A stretch of DNA of 64,000 bases from Artocarpus heterophyllus. Lineage: Eukaryota; Streptophyta; Magnoliopsida; Rosales; Moraceae. The stretch is from contig CM046341.1 in assembly GCA_025403435.1 (NCBI GenBank), forward strand, positions 1,082,802 to 1,146,801, read 5' to 3'. The notes under the pieces were generated by a model, which searched no databases, was not told the origin of the DNA, and saw nothing but the letters and a program-made list of their open reading frames with translations. Within the stretch, counting starts at the first letter, position 1, and each line of letters begins with the position of its first letter. Shown piece after piece: positions 11,661-25,193 of the stretch. The position numbers were made by a program, and so were the translations under genes.

Positions 11661-12461
11661 TAAATAGTTAGTTTAAAAGAAAAGAAATACGACATGAGCT
11701 AGTTGCCATAAGTATCAAGCTAATGCTGTTGTAATAGGAATATGACGATATGACAAACATACTTGGTGGTGGAACATTTTTCTAACCACAAAATTTCTTC
11801 TTCTATCCTATATTCAACTAATATTCCATGACTTCTTGCTTTATTAGCAGATCTAAGAACATCATTAATTGAACTTCAAAAAAAAAAAAAGAATAAAGAA
11901 ACCATTAATCGTGTTTACAAGGTTTCCAAAATAAAGTGAACAAGAAAAGTGTTAGAAAGATATTGCATATAATAATAAACGAATAATGTACTTTCAAAAT
12001 ATTACAAAATTTCATTAGAAACCTTTGACCGAATTAACCACGAAAATTGGCCGTCTAGCCATGTGAAACTTACTCTTTCCTTAAAACAGATTTGCCCTTT
12101 TCTCGGACGCTTTAGAAACCATTGCACGTCTGTCTCCTCAGGTGAGGACAAGCCAAATGGACCGAAATTCATATCACCCACGTCATGTGGACGTACACAT
12201 TGAGCCCCTAACTAGCCGAGCCAATGATTTCCAACAAAAAGCTCTAGTGAAATGGTCTATGTCTAGATCAGTAGCAATTAGTCAGTATTTATAGTCTTTG
12301 ACACTTGTGTTGAGAACTAGAACTTCTGCTTTCGATTGTGTTGGAGTCTAGTGCAACCACAACAAACCCTATGTTGTCACGGAAAAGGGCTCCGTTTCTA
12401 ATACGAAAATCCTTGCATCGACGTTGAGCTTCTTCTACTAAAGTGCTGGTGAAGACCAATA
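11661..12461. other. intergenic, no gene seen
   Basis: Mixed-composition DNA with no coding frame of note. The stretch at about 12040-12460 is less AT-rich than its surroundings and could be an old retrotransposon or gene remnant, but I recognise no family. Confidence 0.3.
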
Positions 12462-12613
12462 GGGTGTTTTGATATGATGATAAGAACCATTTTTACTAGT
12501 ACTATGTGAAAGTTTTATACTATAGCAGCTTTTCTATTTTTTTACTATAGCATGTGAGAGCTTTACACTGTTCATAATTGAGAAGTTAGTCTGGACTTTC
12601 TTGCCAAACAGCC
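12462..12613. mobile_element. MITE, ~150 bp
   Basis: It begins GGGTGTTTTGAT and ends GCCAAACAGCC, giving short imperfect inverted ends. It holds the motif ACTATAGCATGTGAGAGC followed by TTTACACTG at 12544-12570, shared with elements at 11591-11615, 20663-20690 and 40261-40287. The second half is closely similar to the insert in polygalacturonase intron 1. Confidence 0.55.
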
Positions 12614-13149
12614 TTCAAGTGCTTTTGAATTTCATTCTGGTCTGCTTTGCACCTTGAAATTGTTTTGATAAAGTTGTCCTCTTCGGGATGTGTTGTACCG
12701 ATCTTTTGACTTTATTCCTTTAACGTACAATTTTGTTTTGTTTGTTTTTCCTCATTTATATCACCTTAGTAGCCTAACAGGGTAATGAAACAAGATATAC
12801 AAGAACTCCAAGTTGTAGGATTCAGCAGAAAAAGGACACCAAACTGCCATATTGGTTAACAAAGGATATTTTACTCATATCATGCCTATAATATAAATTT
12901 AAATAAATTCAACACACACAGTTTCATCAAGCAAGGAGTTCACATAGAGAGATGACATTTTTTTCCCATTTTTGTTATTATTTCAATGTCTATTAGGTTT
13001 CCATACTTTTGTTGATCCTCTTTCATTGACTTATGCTTTTTGGGATAATTGGTAAATCAAACATTCGTATTGAAGAAGGTGGTATGGGTTCAAATTCCTT
13101 CAATGGCATATTCATAACTCGTCATATGTGGCGTATTGTCCTCTTTGAT
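12614..13149. other. intergenic, no gene seen
   Basis: No coding frame or repeat is recognised. It runs up to the target duplication of solo LTR B. Confidence 0.3.
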
Positions 13150-13154
13150 GGCCG

Positions 13155-15850
13155 TGTAACACCCGTATTTTAACAGGTATGATTTGTGTAAAATTTAATG
13201 AATAAAATGTGACAATTTAAAATTTTATAGCATTTAAAATTACCAAGTTTGCCTTTGTTATTTCAATTATTTACAAAAATGCCGCTTTGGCATTTTCTTA
13301 CAAAGTCTCTGAAGGAGACATGGAATCAATGCTAGGAGACATTGATATATTTTCTTAACCACCACCTTTAATTTTGTTTCCTCAATTATTTTGGCATTGT
13401 TTGCCAAAAGTCTCCGTGGGAGACATGATGATAATTTTTTTTATGCATCTTTGTTCTCTTATTATAACTTTCCTCGTAAACTTCCCTTTCTTCTTAATTA
13501 TTTGACATCTTTTTATTTAGCCATCACCGCCTTCTTCTCTAGTTTCTCATTCTCTCCCTTTCTCACTTCAATTTCTAACTAAAGACATAGAGCATAAAGC
13601 TCTCTTTGCAACCAAGGCAGCTATAATTCCCAGCCATATTTGAAGCCGTTTAAGAGTCAATTCAAGCTTCATTTTTAACCCAAACTTTGGTGCTTTTCAA
13701 AGGAGTTTTGAGGTAGGTTATCTTTAATCTAAACTTGGTTTTAGTATGTGTTTTCTCCATGTTTAATGCATAATTTTTGTGTTTAAAATTCATGCAAATT
13801 TCTAGTTATGTTAACATGCATCTTTGAGCAATTATGAACAAAAACTTGAGTCTTGAGTTGAAACCGACAACCAACCTTTATTTTGGTTTGAAAATAATAT
13901 TACAAACATGCTAGCAATATTTAAAACTGGTTTCCATAACTTTAAGATTGATGTTCTAATGTTTTGAACCTGAAGAGCAAACTTAAGCATGTTTTCCTCA
14001 TTAATTGCAAGAAAGGCTAAAGATATGGTTTGATGATGATTTTGGTATAAAACTCATGAGAATATGTTTATTGTGATTATATAATGCATGTTGCATATTT
14101 TGGAATGGTTTTGAGATTTTGCACAAGGATAATGTGCTTTGGTTTAAAGAAAAACTTGACATTCCATGAACTTTGTAATACCTCTATGGGCAGTGGCTTT
14201 TTCTTAAAATTCTGGGGTTAAATGAAAATGAATTTTGAAATTTGTTTGCATATTTAAAAAGTAGACATCCTAAGCTTTCCAACAAGTTATCATGAGCCTA
14301 AATCGAACTTGTATTTTATTTTCTATGAATTTTTGAATTTTTGGATTAGAAACAAGTAAACCTGCCAGTGGCAGTAAACCATCCGTCTACCTTAAGTAAA
14401 CCACCTATTAACCTCTATGTTGATTGTAGATAGTGAACTCGCCTTTTTGCAAAAGTATACAGCCAGTTTGCTATGGTATACCAACTGCTAACCTGAACCA
14501 AGAACCCAACTTTGCTCACTTTTTAATCTCTTAATATCTTGCAACTTTTTTAACACTATCCTAAGTGATTTATAAATCTTATTAAAGACTAAAACATATA
14601 GATTACTTGTATGTATTTTATATTGTGTTTAAGATAAAAATTGTTTACTTTGGTATTTAAAGAAAAATTACATAAAAACTTTAATGACACATTAGTGAGA
14701 TGGGTTTACATATAATTCATTTATGAATGTGGTTATATGTTGTGCTTTAGTTTTAATTGTCCTTATGCACGCCTTAGGATCAAAGATGTGTGGAGCTAAC
14801 GTTAATTAATTCTGAGATTAAAAGATTGTTGATAAGTTTAAAATATAGAGATTCTATCACTCATCTTTTGTGAGGAACATAAGATTAAAAGATTAAAATT
14901 TGGTTGTTTTATGTTGTAAAATATGTATATTATACTGCGAGGAACATAATGCTTTGACATATATTATAAATTGAGAAGCATGGTTAGAAAAATTGACTCT
15001 ATAAATAAAAATTGAATATAGAGGAATTGTGAGATGTGAAGAGGGCGACGGTTACGTCCTTGGACACGAATACCCTAAAAGGTAAAATAGGGGGAAGGTG
15101 ATGACGCTTTCTTGGGTCGAAAGTCCCATAATACACTGTACAGGAATCGACTTGATGAGGACTCGAGGCTTGATGTCCCCTCACCAGAACACCCTTGGAA
15201 TGTTTAGAGGGTGGCCAAGTGCGCCCATTTGGGTTTCGATGAGTTGAGTGATACTCTATTTAATATGGATATCTAGGAACAATGATGAATGATAATATTT
15301 GTATAAATATATAATTATGAAACTTGGTAATAATTAACTATCGTATCCACGAGATGTGATCATAATATACCTCATAATCTGGAATATGATGTAACCTAAC
15401 TAACCATGCAGTTTTAATGTGGTAATGGATAAACCATAAGGTGAGTCATGATTTTCCCTACTGAGCATGTCGATGCTCATCCCTATCATATCTTTATCTC
15501 TCAGGTGGAACTCAGTGCAACATATCTGACGAGGAATAAACAACAACAACCCTGCTGTTTTCGTGTTAGAAATTTTGTTTATTTGTAACTTGTCTAAAAC
15601 ATGTAAGATTTGTATTATCTTTTTTTATGATGGCTATGTTAACTTATTTGGGAATTATACTGTGGTGATGATGACTGTACTATAAATATTTGGTGCTATA
15701 CTAAAAACTGCGGTTTGTATTTAAACGTTTATTTTTATTTTTATTTTTATTTAAAGACCCATGGGCATTGTTTAATTGATTTAAATAATATTGAATTTAA
15801 AATTATTTTTATTTATTCAATACTGCTAACCCCCACATAGGGGCGTTACA
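13155..15850 (-). mobile_element. solo LTR B, same family as LTR A, inverted, 2696 bp
   Basis: It starts TGTAACACCCGTATTTTAAC and ends CCCCACATAGGGGCGTTACA. It is flanked by a perfect 5-bp target duplication GGCCG (13150-13154 and 15851-15855), so both ends are exact. It is the reverse complement of LTR A along its length. No pol domain or primer binding site lies beside it, so it is a solo LTR left by recombination. The high similarity of the two copies implies fairly recent activity of the family. Minus here means opposite to LTR A. Confidence 0.88.
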
Positions 15851-15855
15851 GGCCG

Positions 15856-17590
15856 ATGTCGGGCATTTATATTCAAGAGATTTTTATAAATGCTATCTTT
15901 TAAGATTTATCTTTCACAAACGTCACACGTATTTATTTGTGGGATAACTTAACATATAATATAATTGATAATATGACATAAACTTTTAAGTATAGCATAA
16001 ATAAACACAACTTTTAAAAGTATGATGCAACATTTAACTTTTTTTTTACGTTTTGCCCCACTTTTATCGGTCCATGTTGGTAGTTTTTCGGTCCCCCGCC
16101 GCCTTGATTTGTTTTAACTTTTTTTGCTACATTGATTTCTTTTACAAAATTTAAATTATTGTTTAAACTTTAATTATGTTGAAATATAGATGTGTATTAT
16201 TAGAGGATATTCTTGTGACTAAACCACAGGGCATACATATATTGGTGAAGAATGTCGCTTTGTGAAGGTCGTGTATATGTATCTTCATTTTTGGAGTTAT
16301 ATGCAATTATGCAATAAACTATATCTTTATAAACAAGAATTCTGTGATTATAAAATTCAAGATGAGAACATCAAAAAATAATTCAAAACCAGTAAACCCT
16401 CAACATCTGTTTTATGCTTTGTCTTCACATTATAACATCAACTCTACTTTTGTGACTAATTGTCCAATATTTATATTTATACAAACGAAGTAGCAAGCTA
16501 GACATGAATGTGATCTCTTCAAAGAACCATGTACAATCTAATAATTAGTGAGAGAGATTAATAATATGATTAGGGTTTGATTAAATTCTGTCACCCGTGA
16601 CACACAGCACACTAGCCCGTGAATCATCCTAGCTGCCACGTGCCACCCTCTCCCTCCACGCATACCCCTCTCCTTTATGAGTTCTAGAGAGAGAGAGAGA
16701 GAGAGAGCAGACTGAGCTATCAAGAGTTTCGATCGGCAGAATCAAACAATATTTTTGTGAATGCTGCATGTGAACTTCTGTTTTGGAACTTTGAGAAAAG
16801 ACTTTTCCCTTTTCACACTTGGTATAATATATGATCTATATTTCCTAAGGGGCTTTGCAACATTGCGTTATATATATATATATATATCTCATATGCAATG
16901 CTCGAACACCTTATTATATTATGTATGCATAATTTCTATTAAATAAAAGCAATATTGTTATATATATATATATATACCAACATTGGCAATATATTATTAT
17001 ACATTGCGTTACAAGGTTCAAATACTATCTTTTTTCTTTTTTATTTTTTACTTTACAGCTGTTTTAAATGCCCACTCATATTTATTACATTGCCAATATA
17101 TGTGCAGCAAAAGAATAATGTCAGTAGGAACCCACATACTATTTGATAATTATGATTTTATACTACCATATTTATAAGATTAATAACATTAAGGTCCCGC
17201 AATTAAACAAAAAAAAAAAACAAAACAAAAGAAAAAAATTATACTTAGGAGTGCCAGGTGTCAGGTGGAAGCCACGAGATTTGCACACCAATAATGGTAA
17301 GTATCAGTGATCATGATGACGTAGGTGAACATTCGTTCAGAAAACAAAAGTGCATGTACCCAATACGAACAATGAATCAGAGCCTCACAATCGAATGGGA
17401 CTTTTGTGGGGCCTTGGAGAGTTTAATCTTTAAACTACAAACTACGGACACCACCCTCTCCCGAGAGAGGGTTCCACACGTGACACATTCAGACAAAAAC
17501 CATGCACGTAATTAAACAACAGAACAGAAGAGGGGTTTTTTTATTTTCTTTTTTTTTATCAGAATTACATTTTTTTCCCATGACAAAATT
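15856..17590. other. AT-rich intergenic DNA with microsatellites
   Basis: Contains (GA)n at about 16686-16707, (TA)n at about 16872-16887 and again at 16959-16974, and poly-A at 17210. There is a G-box-like CACGTG at about 17475. The short open frames here look like chance. Confidence 0.4.
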
Positions 17591-17601
17591 CTATCTAGCC
17601 T

Positions 17602-17814
17602 CTATAAAAACCCCATCTTCCTTTTACATTATTTTACAAGGCAAGTGGTCTTACTTACACGCACATATATTCTTACATTACCTATATATCTTCTTGTCTT
17701 TTGAATTGACGACCGAATTATATATATGAATTGCCAACCTCTCTCTCTCTCTCTCTGCGCAAAGCTTATTGATCAATCTGGCCAAATCTCTACAAGTGAT
17801 CAGGTGAATTTTGC
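17602..17814 (+). promoter_or_regulatory. possible promoter and 5' leader of an unassigned transcript
   Basis: A good TATA box (CTATAAAAACC, about 17601) is followed by a pyrimidine-rich leader with (CT)n at about 17741-17757. A splice-donor-like CAG|GTGAAT sits near 17811. The arrangement resembles a plant 5' UTR first exon, but I found no coding exon downstream before the polygalacturonase. It could be a non-coding RNA or microRNA precursor; no known miRNA sequence was recognised. Confidence 0.3.
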
Positions 17815-17829
17815 TCATATTTAGCCTAC

Positions 17830-19810
17830 AATGTTTGACTTTTGTTGTAACTTGTTCATATGGTTCTTTATATATATGTGTGTGTGTGTGTGTGTGTTTT
17901 ATGTTTGTCTCAAAAGTGGGTTTTTAAGGGAGGTCACTGGCCACGTGAGAGAGTCAAAAATGCTTGTTAGCTAGTTAGTTGGAGTTGGGGGTTTGATTTA
18001 TTATTAATGGCTTCTTTTTATTAGACTTTTGCATGAGAAGGTATCAAACAACTTTGGAAGGGCTTGGTTGAGATTAAGTCATGGACCATAGAAATTGGAT
18101 GAACCCGTGAATGGTTTAATTCTGTTGTCGAACACCTAATTATTTATATATTTATATTATATATATATATTACAGCCTCATGTATATAATGTCCTTGCTG
18201 CTTCCATGGCCACAAATAGCTACACAACAATGAAGAGTCACGAGAGTGTTTGCTTTTGCATCAAAGCCCACATTTTGCCGATCCTTTTCTCATTCTATTT
18301 CCAAACATATTCTCTCTCCTATATATTCCAAAAAGTACTACTTCTAAACTATATATCTATATATACACGTGATTTTATAAATATATATCTGTATAAGACG
18401 AGAGCATGCACTTACACATTATTTGCTCTCTGATCTTTCTCTTTCTCTTTATCAAAATTGCATTAATATTGATATGACTAGATCTACATATACAAGTCAT
18501 GAAGGATTGCGATGTATCTAAATTCTAAATTAGTGATTTCATCAGGACAACTATATCATTGTTGACTAGTTCTAATTAACTACTTAAGCTAAAATTAAAG
18601 CTTAACAACGAATGGGAAAATAACAAAACTAATCCACGGGCCATAACAATTCGAATTATTAAGTACAGTTTTGTGTATGTGACGTTCGTATGTGTCAGAT
18701 ATATAGTGTACTTCTTGCGCAATGTGCATAATATATAAGATCTAAGCTGAGATTTTTCATATTCCACAACCTGCAGCCATAATTATTGGTTGGCAAATTA
18801 AACATTTAATAATAATCACCTTGTTAGTTTGAGTTCAAAATTAAAAATAAAAGTAAAATTAAAAGGTCACAAAAGCAATTTATTAATTAATAACCGGCTA
18901 ATAATATTCCTACCAAAAAAAAAAAAAATTAAACCACCCTACATGCAAATTATTAGTACTAGGCTAGTTTACTCATCAAATAAATCCCCCCATTTAGGAG
19001 AGTAGTTTTAACATTTTTTTTTTTCAAACCAATTTCATTTGGTCTATTTAATTTAAACTCATTTTTTTAAACTAATTGAAACTAACATTTTAAAAAACTT
19101 ACCAAATATAAATTCAAAATATAAATTATAGTTCAAATTTATTTTAATTCAAAATATAAATTATGGTTCAAACATATTTCTTTTCTAACTAATTGATTTT
19201 CACTGTGCAACTAAACATACGCGAAGGCATATATAATTATATATATTTGTAAGGACAGAAAAAGGAGGAAAGTATTGTTGTGCCATTGTGTGGGAACTGA
19301 AACGTGGAATTTGTGAGAGAACGACATTTGCAATAGGCACGAACTTCTAGAGAATGCTGGCCTCAAGCCAAGTTCACAAGATTAAAATTGTTCAATATCT
19401 GATGCAGTTCCTATATCTTTGTGCGCGGATAGGTGAACAGAGAAAGATAGGGGAAAACAAGAAGGAAGTAGATTTAATTTATGGACCACAGAACAAGGGA
19501 CTAAAGCAAAAATACAAATAAATAAAAAGAGGATATGCACGGGACAGAGAAAAGGGAGAGATATCACTAGGCAAGAAGCCGCTTAAAAGCAAAGAAGATT
19601 CGGCCAGATTATATTGCCACAGAAAAAAAACCAGGCCTCCAAAAACCCTTCAAAAGCCCCTTCACTCCTTCTCATCAATAGCTAGCTATTAAAAATAAAT
19701 TTTAAAAAAAGAGCCACCAACTACTTCTCTAAAGACAATACTATTATAATCAACCACAGAAGGGCGCGTGGCATCCTCACTCATCATAACAGGTCTCCTT
19801 TGAAATCTTT
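17830..19810. other. intergenic region upstream of polygalacturonase
   Basis: AT-rich with a (TG)n microsatellite at about 17877-17897. A CCACGTGA G-box occurs at about 17942. No coding region is supported. Confidence 0.4.
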
Positions 19811-19819
19811 CAATTGCAT

Positions 19820-20034
19820 TATAAATCTGCTATTATTATGAACAACATTGGTTAAACACTCTCACTCATTCAACATTCCATTCTTTCTTCTCTCTCTAAA
19901 TCTCATTTGCTATTCTTCCTTCAAATTAAAGCCTCCTCTTGAAGCTCAAGGTTTTTTTTGTTGTCAATATTTTCTCACAGGAAGATAATTTACCTAGTCG
20001 TTAGAACACTTGTATCATTAAATTAGTACTAGTA
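19820..20034 (+). promoter_or_regulatory. polygalacturonase core promoter and 5' leader
   Basis: TATAAAT at 19820-19826 is followed about 30 bp on by a CT-rich leader (TTCTTCTCTCTCT near 19886) running to the start codon at 20035. Position and composition suit a plant promoter. The transcription start was not determined. Confidence 0.45.
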
Positions 20035-22830
20035 ATGGAGCTCATTCGCGGGGTTTTGGTCATATATTTGACAATAATAAGCACTCTTATTATAGTACAA
20101 GAAGATTCAAGCAACGTTAATGTTGAAGCAAGATATCACTACCACAAGAAGCAAAAGAACAAAGCTAATAACAACAATAATTCTCCTTCTTCTCCTACAA
20201 TTACAAATCCCCCTCCATTAGTCCCCTCAGACCCTGCTTCTGGTCCTTCTGTTTCACCTCCTACTACTAGTACTCCTCCTGTGCCCTCGGATCCTTACCC
20301 CAATGATCCCGTGGATTCCTCCGGCTGCATCTTCGATGTCAAGTCATTCGGGGCAGTCGGAGACGGCTCTGCTGATGACACAGTGGCCTTCACGGAAGCG
20401 TGGAAGGCGGCCTGCGCCGTGGAGTCCGGCGTCCTCTTGGCGCCCGCCAATTATTGCTTCAAGATCACCTCCACCATCTTTTCTGGCCCTTGCAAGCCAG
20501 GATTAGCCTTCCAAGTAAGTCTAGTACATGTTTTCTTCATTGTTCAATTTGCAATTTTTTTTGTTAAGGGAAGAATGTCAAATTAAGTAGTATGCGCGTA
20601 AATGTTACATAAAATTAGGTATGCTGTAGCAATTTTTATTTTTTATTTTTATTTATTTTTTTACTATAGCATGTAAAAATTTATACTATCTAGTAATCAA
20701 AAAGTTAGTTTTAATTCTACTTGCCAAGCACCTTAAGTTTAAGCAACAATATTAAGTAACAATTAATGTTGGTAATGGCAATAGGTAGATGGGTTGTTGA
20801 TGACGCCGGAAGGGCCAGAAGAGTGGCCAAAAGCCGACAGCCGGAAGCAATGGCTTGTGTTCTACAGACTTGACAATATGACCTTCACTGGCACTGGAAC
20901 CATTGAAGGGAATGGAGAGAAATGGTGGGATCTCCCCTGCAAACCTCACCGGGTAAATATTCATTTCTTTATTAACTTTAATCACCTCTTTTTATGCATG
21001 ACAAATGAAAATAAAACATTACTAATAAAGCTCTAATATTTTTTTTTTCTAAGTCAGGGCCCTAATGGATCAACAGTGTCGGGACCATGTGACAGCCCTG
21101 CTGTAAGTAACACTGACTATGTTCTGATCTTGAATTTCACTCACTAATGCTCTAATTAAGGTCCACCTATAAAAAGCCTTTCAGACTTCTTAGAATTAGG
21201 GGGCCTGCAAAAGTGTGGGGTCCACTAGAGCCCGGTTTTATTTTGGTATATGCGCAACGAAAAATGCTCTAGGCCATGACCGATTGAAAATGACCTATAT
21301 TTTGGATCCATTTTTTTTTAGTATATACAGTGCTCAATACCACAAATATTCTGGTTAATGTTTAAAGTACTTTTAGGAAGTATAAAAGCAAATTTTAAGA
21401 CTTTCTTTTTTGGTAAAATAATGTGATTTCAGTTAATACGGTTCTTCATGAGCTCCAACTTGGTAGTGAGTGGATTGAGAATCCAAAACAGCCCTCAATT
21501 CCACATGAAATTTGACGGCTGTGAAGGAGTGTTGATTGATAAGCTGTCCATTTCTTCACCCAAACTTAGCCCCAACACTGATGGGATCCACATTGAAGGC
21601 ACCAAATCTGTGGGGATATACAACTCAATGATAGCCAATGGTAGGATATATCAAATAATTCCTTTCTTTTTTGGGTCACTTTTTATAATTATTCATCAAA
21701 TTAAGACATTATAAATCTTTTACATGATTTAAACAGGTGATGATTGCATATCAATTGGACCTGGGTGTGCTGATGTTGATATAGACTCTGTCACTTGTGG
21801 CCCAAGTCACGGGATTAGGTACAATAACATTTACGTCACATATACTAACCAACATTTTCCCAACCAGATTCCTAACAAAAAAGTATATGTTCATGACTAC
21901 ATGCCACCATCTTCAAAAAAATAAAAAAAAGGGGGGGAATAACTACATGTGCAAATTCAATCATACAAAACAATAAAATCTATAAGAAGGCGACATGAAT
22001 TTTGAGTTCTTTTATTATTTTTTTCCTATTGGGTTATGTTGTAAGTTAGTAATTAAACCAAACAAAATTACCACTTCATTAGTTACCACATCATCAGGTT
22101 AAAAAAAAAAGTTTATTACATAACTTAAGATCACTAGTGTTGTGGTAAGAAAGTTGTATTTTATTTTTTCAATTACAAACTAATTTATCACTTGGACACA
22201 TCATCTGGTACAAAATTTAGCACATAATTTGATTCACTAGTGTTGTCCAAAAATGTGACATGTGACAACAAGATATTCATCTAACAGAGTACAACTAAGT
22301 GCATAATTTGAATCCAATTCTTCTGCAGCATTGGGAGCCTTGGAGTGCACAATTCACAGGCATGTGTTTCGAACATAACGGTTCGGAACGCAGTCATAAA
22401 GGAGTCGGACAACGGATTGAGAATCAAGACGTGGCAAGGCGGGATGGGGTCGGTGACCGGAATATTATTCGAGAACATCCAGATGGAGAATGTGAGAAAC
22501 TGCATCAATGTTGACCAGTACTACTGCCTTTCCAGGGCTTGCTTGAACCAAACCTCAGCAGTTTATGTAAACGACATCCAATACAGGACCATAAAGGGGA
22601 CATACGACGTTAGGAACACTCCAATTCACTTTGCATGTAGTGACACTGTGGCTTGCACCAACATAACAATGTCTGACGTTGAGCTTCTGCCTTATGAAGG
22701 AGAATTAGTGGAAGATCCCTTTTGTTGGAATGCTTATGGGACACAAGAGACCTTGACTATTCCTCCAATTAACTGCTTACAAGAAGGGGAGCCACAGTCT
22801 GTGATGGAGAGCAACAAATATGGTTGCTAA
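20035..22830 (+). CDS. polygalacturonase (GH28), At1g48100-like
   Basis: Six exons: 20035-20514, 20785-20952, 21058-21102, 21433-21640, 21737-21818 and 22329-22830. All have GT/AG borders and join in frame to 494 residues. The protein hydrolyses alpha-1,4 links of pectic homogalacturonan in the cell wall. Residues 1-30 form a hydrophobic secretion signal. A His/Lys/Asn-rich then Pro/Ser-rich linker follows at about 38-100, then the beta-helix domain starting [14 protein letters not shown]. Catalytic motifs are NTDG (279-282), GDDC (301-304), SHGIS (324-328, where many relatives have GHGIS) and RIK (359-361). The histidine is kept, and I believe the Ser before it is normal for this clade. Length and intron layout fit an intact gene. 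Intron 1 carries a MITE-derived stretch (about 20620-20735). Substrate preference (exo or endo) cannot be told. Confidence 0.93.
20620..20735 (+). mobile_element. MITE remnant in polygalacturonase intron 1
   Basis: The stretch from about 20625 to 20735 (TGTAGCAATTTTT, TTTACTATAGCATGT, AAAAGTTAGT, CTTGCCAAGCACCTTAAG) parallels the right half of the MITE at 12462-12613 in the same order. The left terminus is not clear. It lies wholly within the intron and does not touch splice sites. Confidence 0.5.
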
Positions 22831-25193
22831 GAAATAGAAGTATTGTCACATGAGTTTTGTCGAGAATTCTTTGGTAAGATATGGAAAAAAAAAATATTGT
22901 GATGTTTTTAATGTCAAATCTTCATCAGATTTCGTCAGTTATGCATATATATATATATATATATTTTTAAAAAAAGTGATTTTGATGTGATCTATCTGTT
23001 TAAAATTTTGTTGTATTGATAGGGTATTTTTTTTAATCTTATCATAAAATTCTCCAAATCAAATATATTGTTATGTAACATAAAAGGAGAATTATGTGAT
23101 GGGGTAAAGAAAATACCATATTAATATTGTGGGGTTTTAAATTGAAAGATCACTTCGGAATCATATTTATACGAATGAAACTAGGTGAAGATTTAATGGT
23201 TTAGAAGCATGCAGTCAGAGATTTTTCTTTGTCCACCAAAAAGTTCTCCTAGGATTGTTTTGGTTATTATCATATAGATAGTGATGGAGAGTGTTATTTT
23301 TTTTTTCTTATTTTCATTTTTTGGGGGTTATTTAGTGATATATAGAATACCGTATAGAGAGCCCAAGAGCCGATGATCTTGTTTGATGGGTCTTGGTTCT
23401 TACAGAGGCTCCATCCCTATTTGGGTCTATCCCTTATTGTGTGATGAAGATGTTGAAAAGGGTCTAATATTATTTTGGCCCTACATTGTAATGAATTTTT
23501 CCTTCATATATATTAGTTACATTTTTCAGTGAATTGCAGCTTTCTTTTCTCATGGATGTTCTGAATATAAAGATATTCCTTAACATCTGCAAAAAATAAA
23601 GTAAGGTCGTAGCATACGGTAAGCTTCCATAAAATACAAATGAAAAAAATAAATGATAAAATAAACATTGCCAAGTTAATTAAAGTGCAAAACTAGAAAC
23701 TGGGAAAACATGTACACTACAATAAAAAAGGGCGTTAAAAAGAAAAATAAAGCCTTGGACAACACATTTTGGAACCTGGAAATAGTGAGTCTTCCCATTT
23801 ATTGGGCTCAATTATGCTGTAGTGACACATTCTACTAAAATTATGTCATAGTGATGATATTGTAGATATAATTTAGGGAAATTTAGAGAAATATCTTCTC
23901 GAGCATAAAGATTTATGCCTTTTCGAAATGCTCAAAGATTTACATCTTCACTTTTTTCTTTTGCTTTAAGGGTCATAATTCTAAGAAAAGAGTACAAAAC
24001 TATCGCTCCCATGCTAGTGAAATTTGTAGCTCTACCAACAATCATTCATAAGACCAAGTCACTATCAATATCGATATAATATTTGACACAAAAATGTTTG
24101 AAAATGATGTATAATATGTTGTTTTATTTTCTGCTTAATGTATTAGAACTTATGAGATTTGATAGTCATAAAATGTCAGCATATTAACTAAAAACAATAA
24201 TAATATGCCAAATTGGCACATTTGTGGGCAATAGGACAAAAACTAACGTTGTATTGAGATATTATTTTTCTGCTCAAATGGTTTCACGTATGCACCAAAC
24301 ACAAGAGAAAATTTTACATCAACCATTTAACTTATAGGGTATTTAGCTCTAGCTTAGAGCCATTTGGTTAGAACAAAAACAGTATAAATCATTAGCATCT
24401 ATAATAAAAAATAAAAAATTAATACAATATAAAGTTGTTCCGTATATAATGTAAAACTCTTAACTTTTGCGTTGCAGATTAACATACCTATGCATATGTT
24501 GATGGGAGTGGAACTTGTGTATAATTCCTCACACATGAATATTAATATCACACCTAAGCGGCTTTAGCTGTTAACGTCTCTTCCTTTTAAACAGTTATAT
24601 ATATGATTTATTTTTTTTGAACTTTGAATAGGAAATGTAAACTTTTACCTTTGATAGAGTGGAATCTAGTTTTACCATTAGACTATACATTCCAACTGTA
24701 TTATATATGATTTATAATTAACCATAGTGCATATGTACATAATTTACATTTTTTCAGAAAAAAGGCAATTTAATTCGAAAATGTAAGGTTGTAAGTTAAA
24801 AAAAAAATGTAAGGGTGTTTTGGTCATTGCAAATGCAAAAAAGAAAGTCGTTTTGTACGTTCACTTGTGCGACGAGCTTGGGGCATATGCTTGATTTTCA
24901 TTTCCAAATTGCAATTGTCGTTTCTCTAGTCTCTCCTCTTCTCTTCAAAGAATCAAAAGAATCAAAACTTTGAAATCAAAGGTAAAGCCTTTCTAATTGT
25001 TTGGGTAATGATTATTCATCTTTCTTCATCATTTTCAATTTTTCTATTCAAATTCTGCTTCTAATCTTCATCCTTTTCTCTTCGCCCGCCAACTGTTCGA
25101 TCTTCTGATGATCACTTGTCCCAACTCAAATTTCACTGGATATCATCTTCTTCAATCGCTAGGGTTTTCCAGAAGCTGAGAACACAGCCAACA
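22831..25193. other. intergenic between polygalacturonase and LYR gene
   Basis: Contains the 3' flank of the polygalacturonase, an (AT)n run at about 22948-22965, and AT-rich DNA. From about 24890 a CT-rich leader for the LYR gene begins. A possible donor (AAAG|GTAAAG near 24982) suggests an intron in that 5' UTR. No other gene is seen. Confidence 0.4.

Noticed and set aside
17258..17515. 85-codon open frame with G-box sequences
   Set aside because: No homology recognised; sequence looks like promoter DNA (CACGTG, TGACG) and lacks a suitable transcript context.
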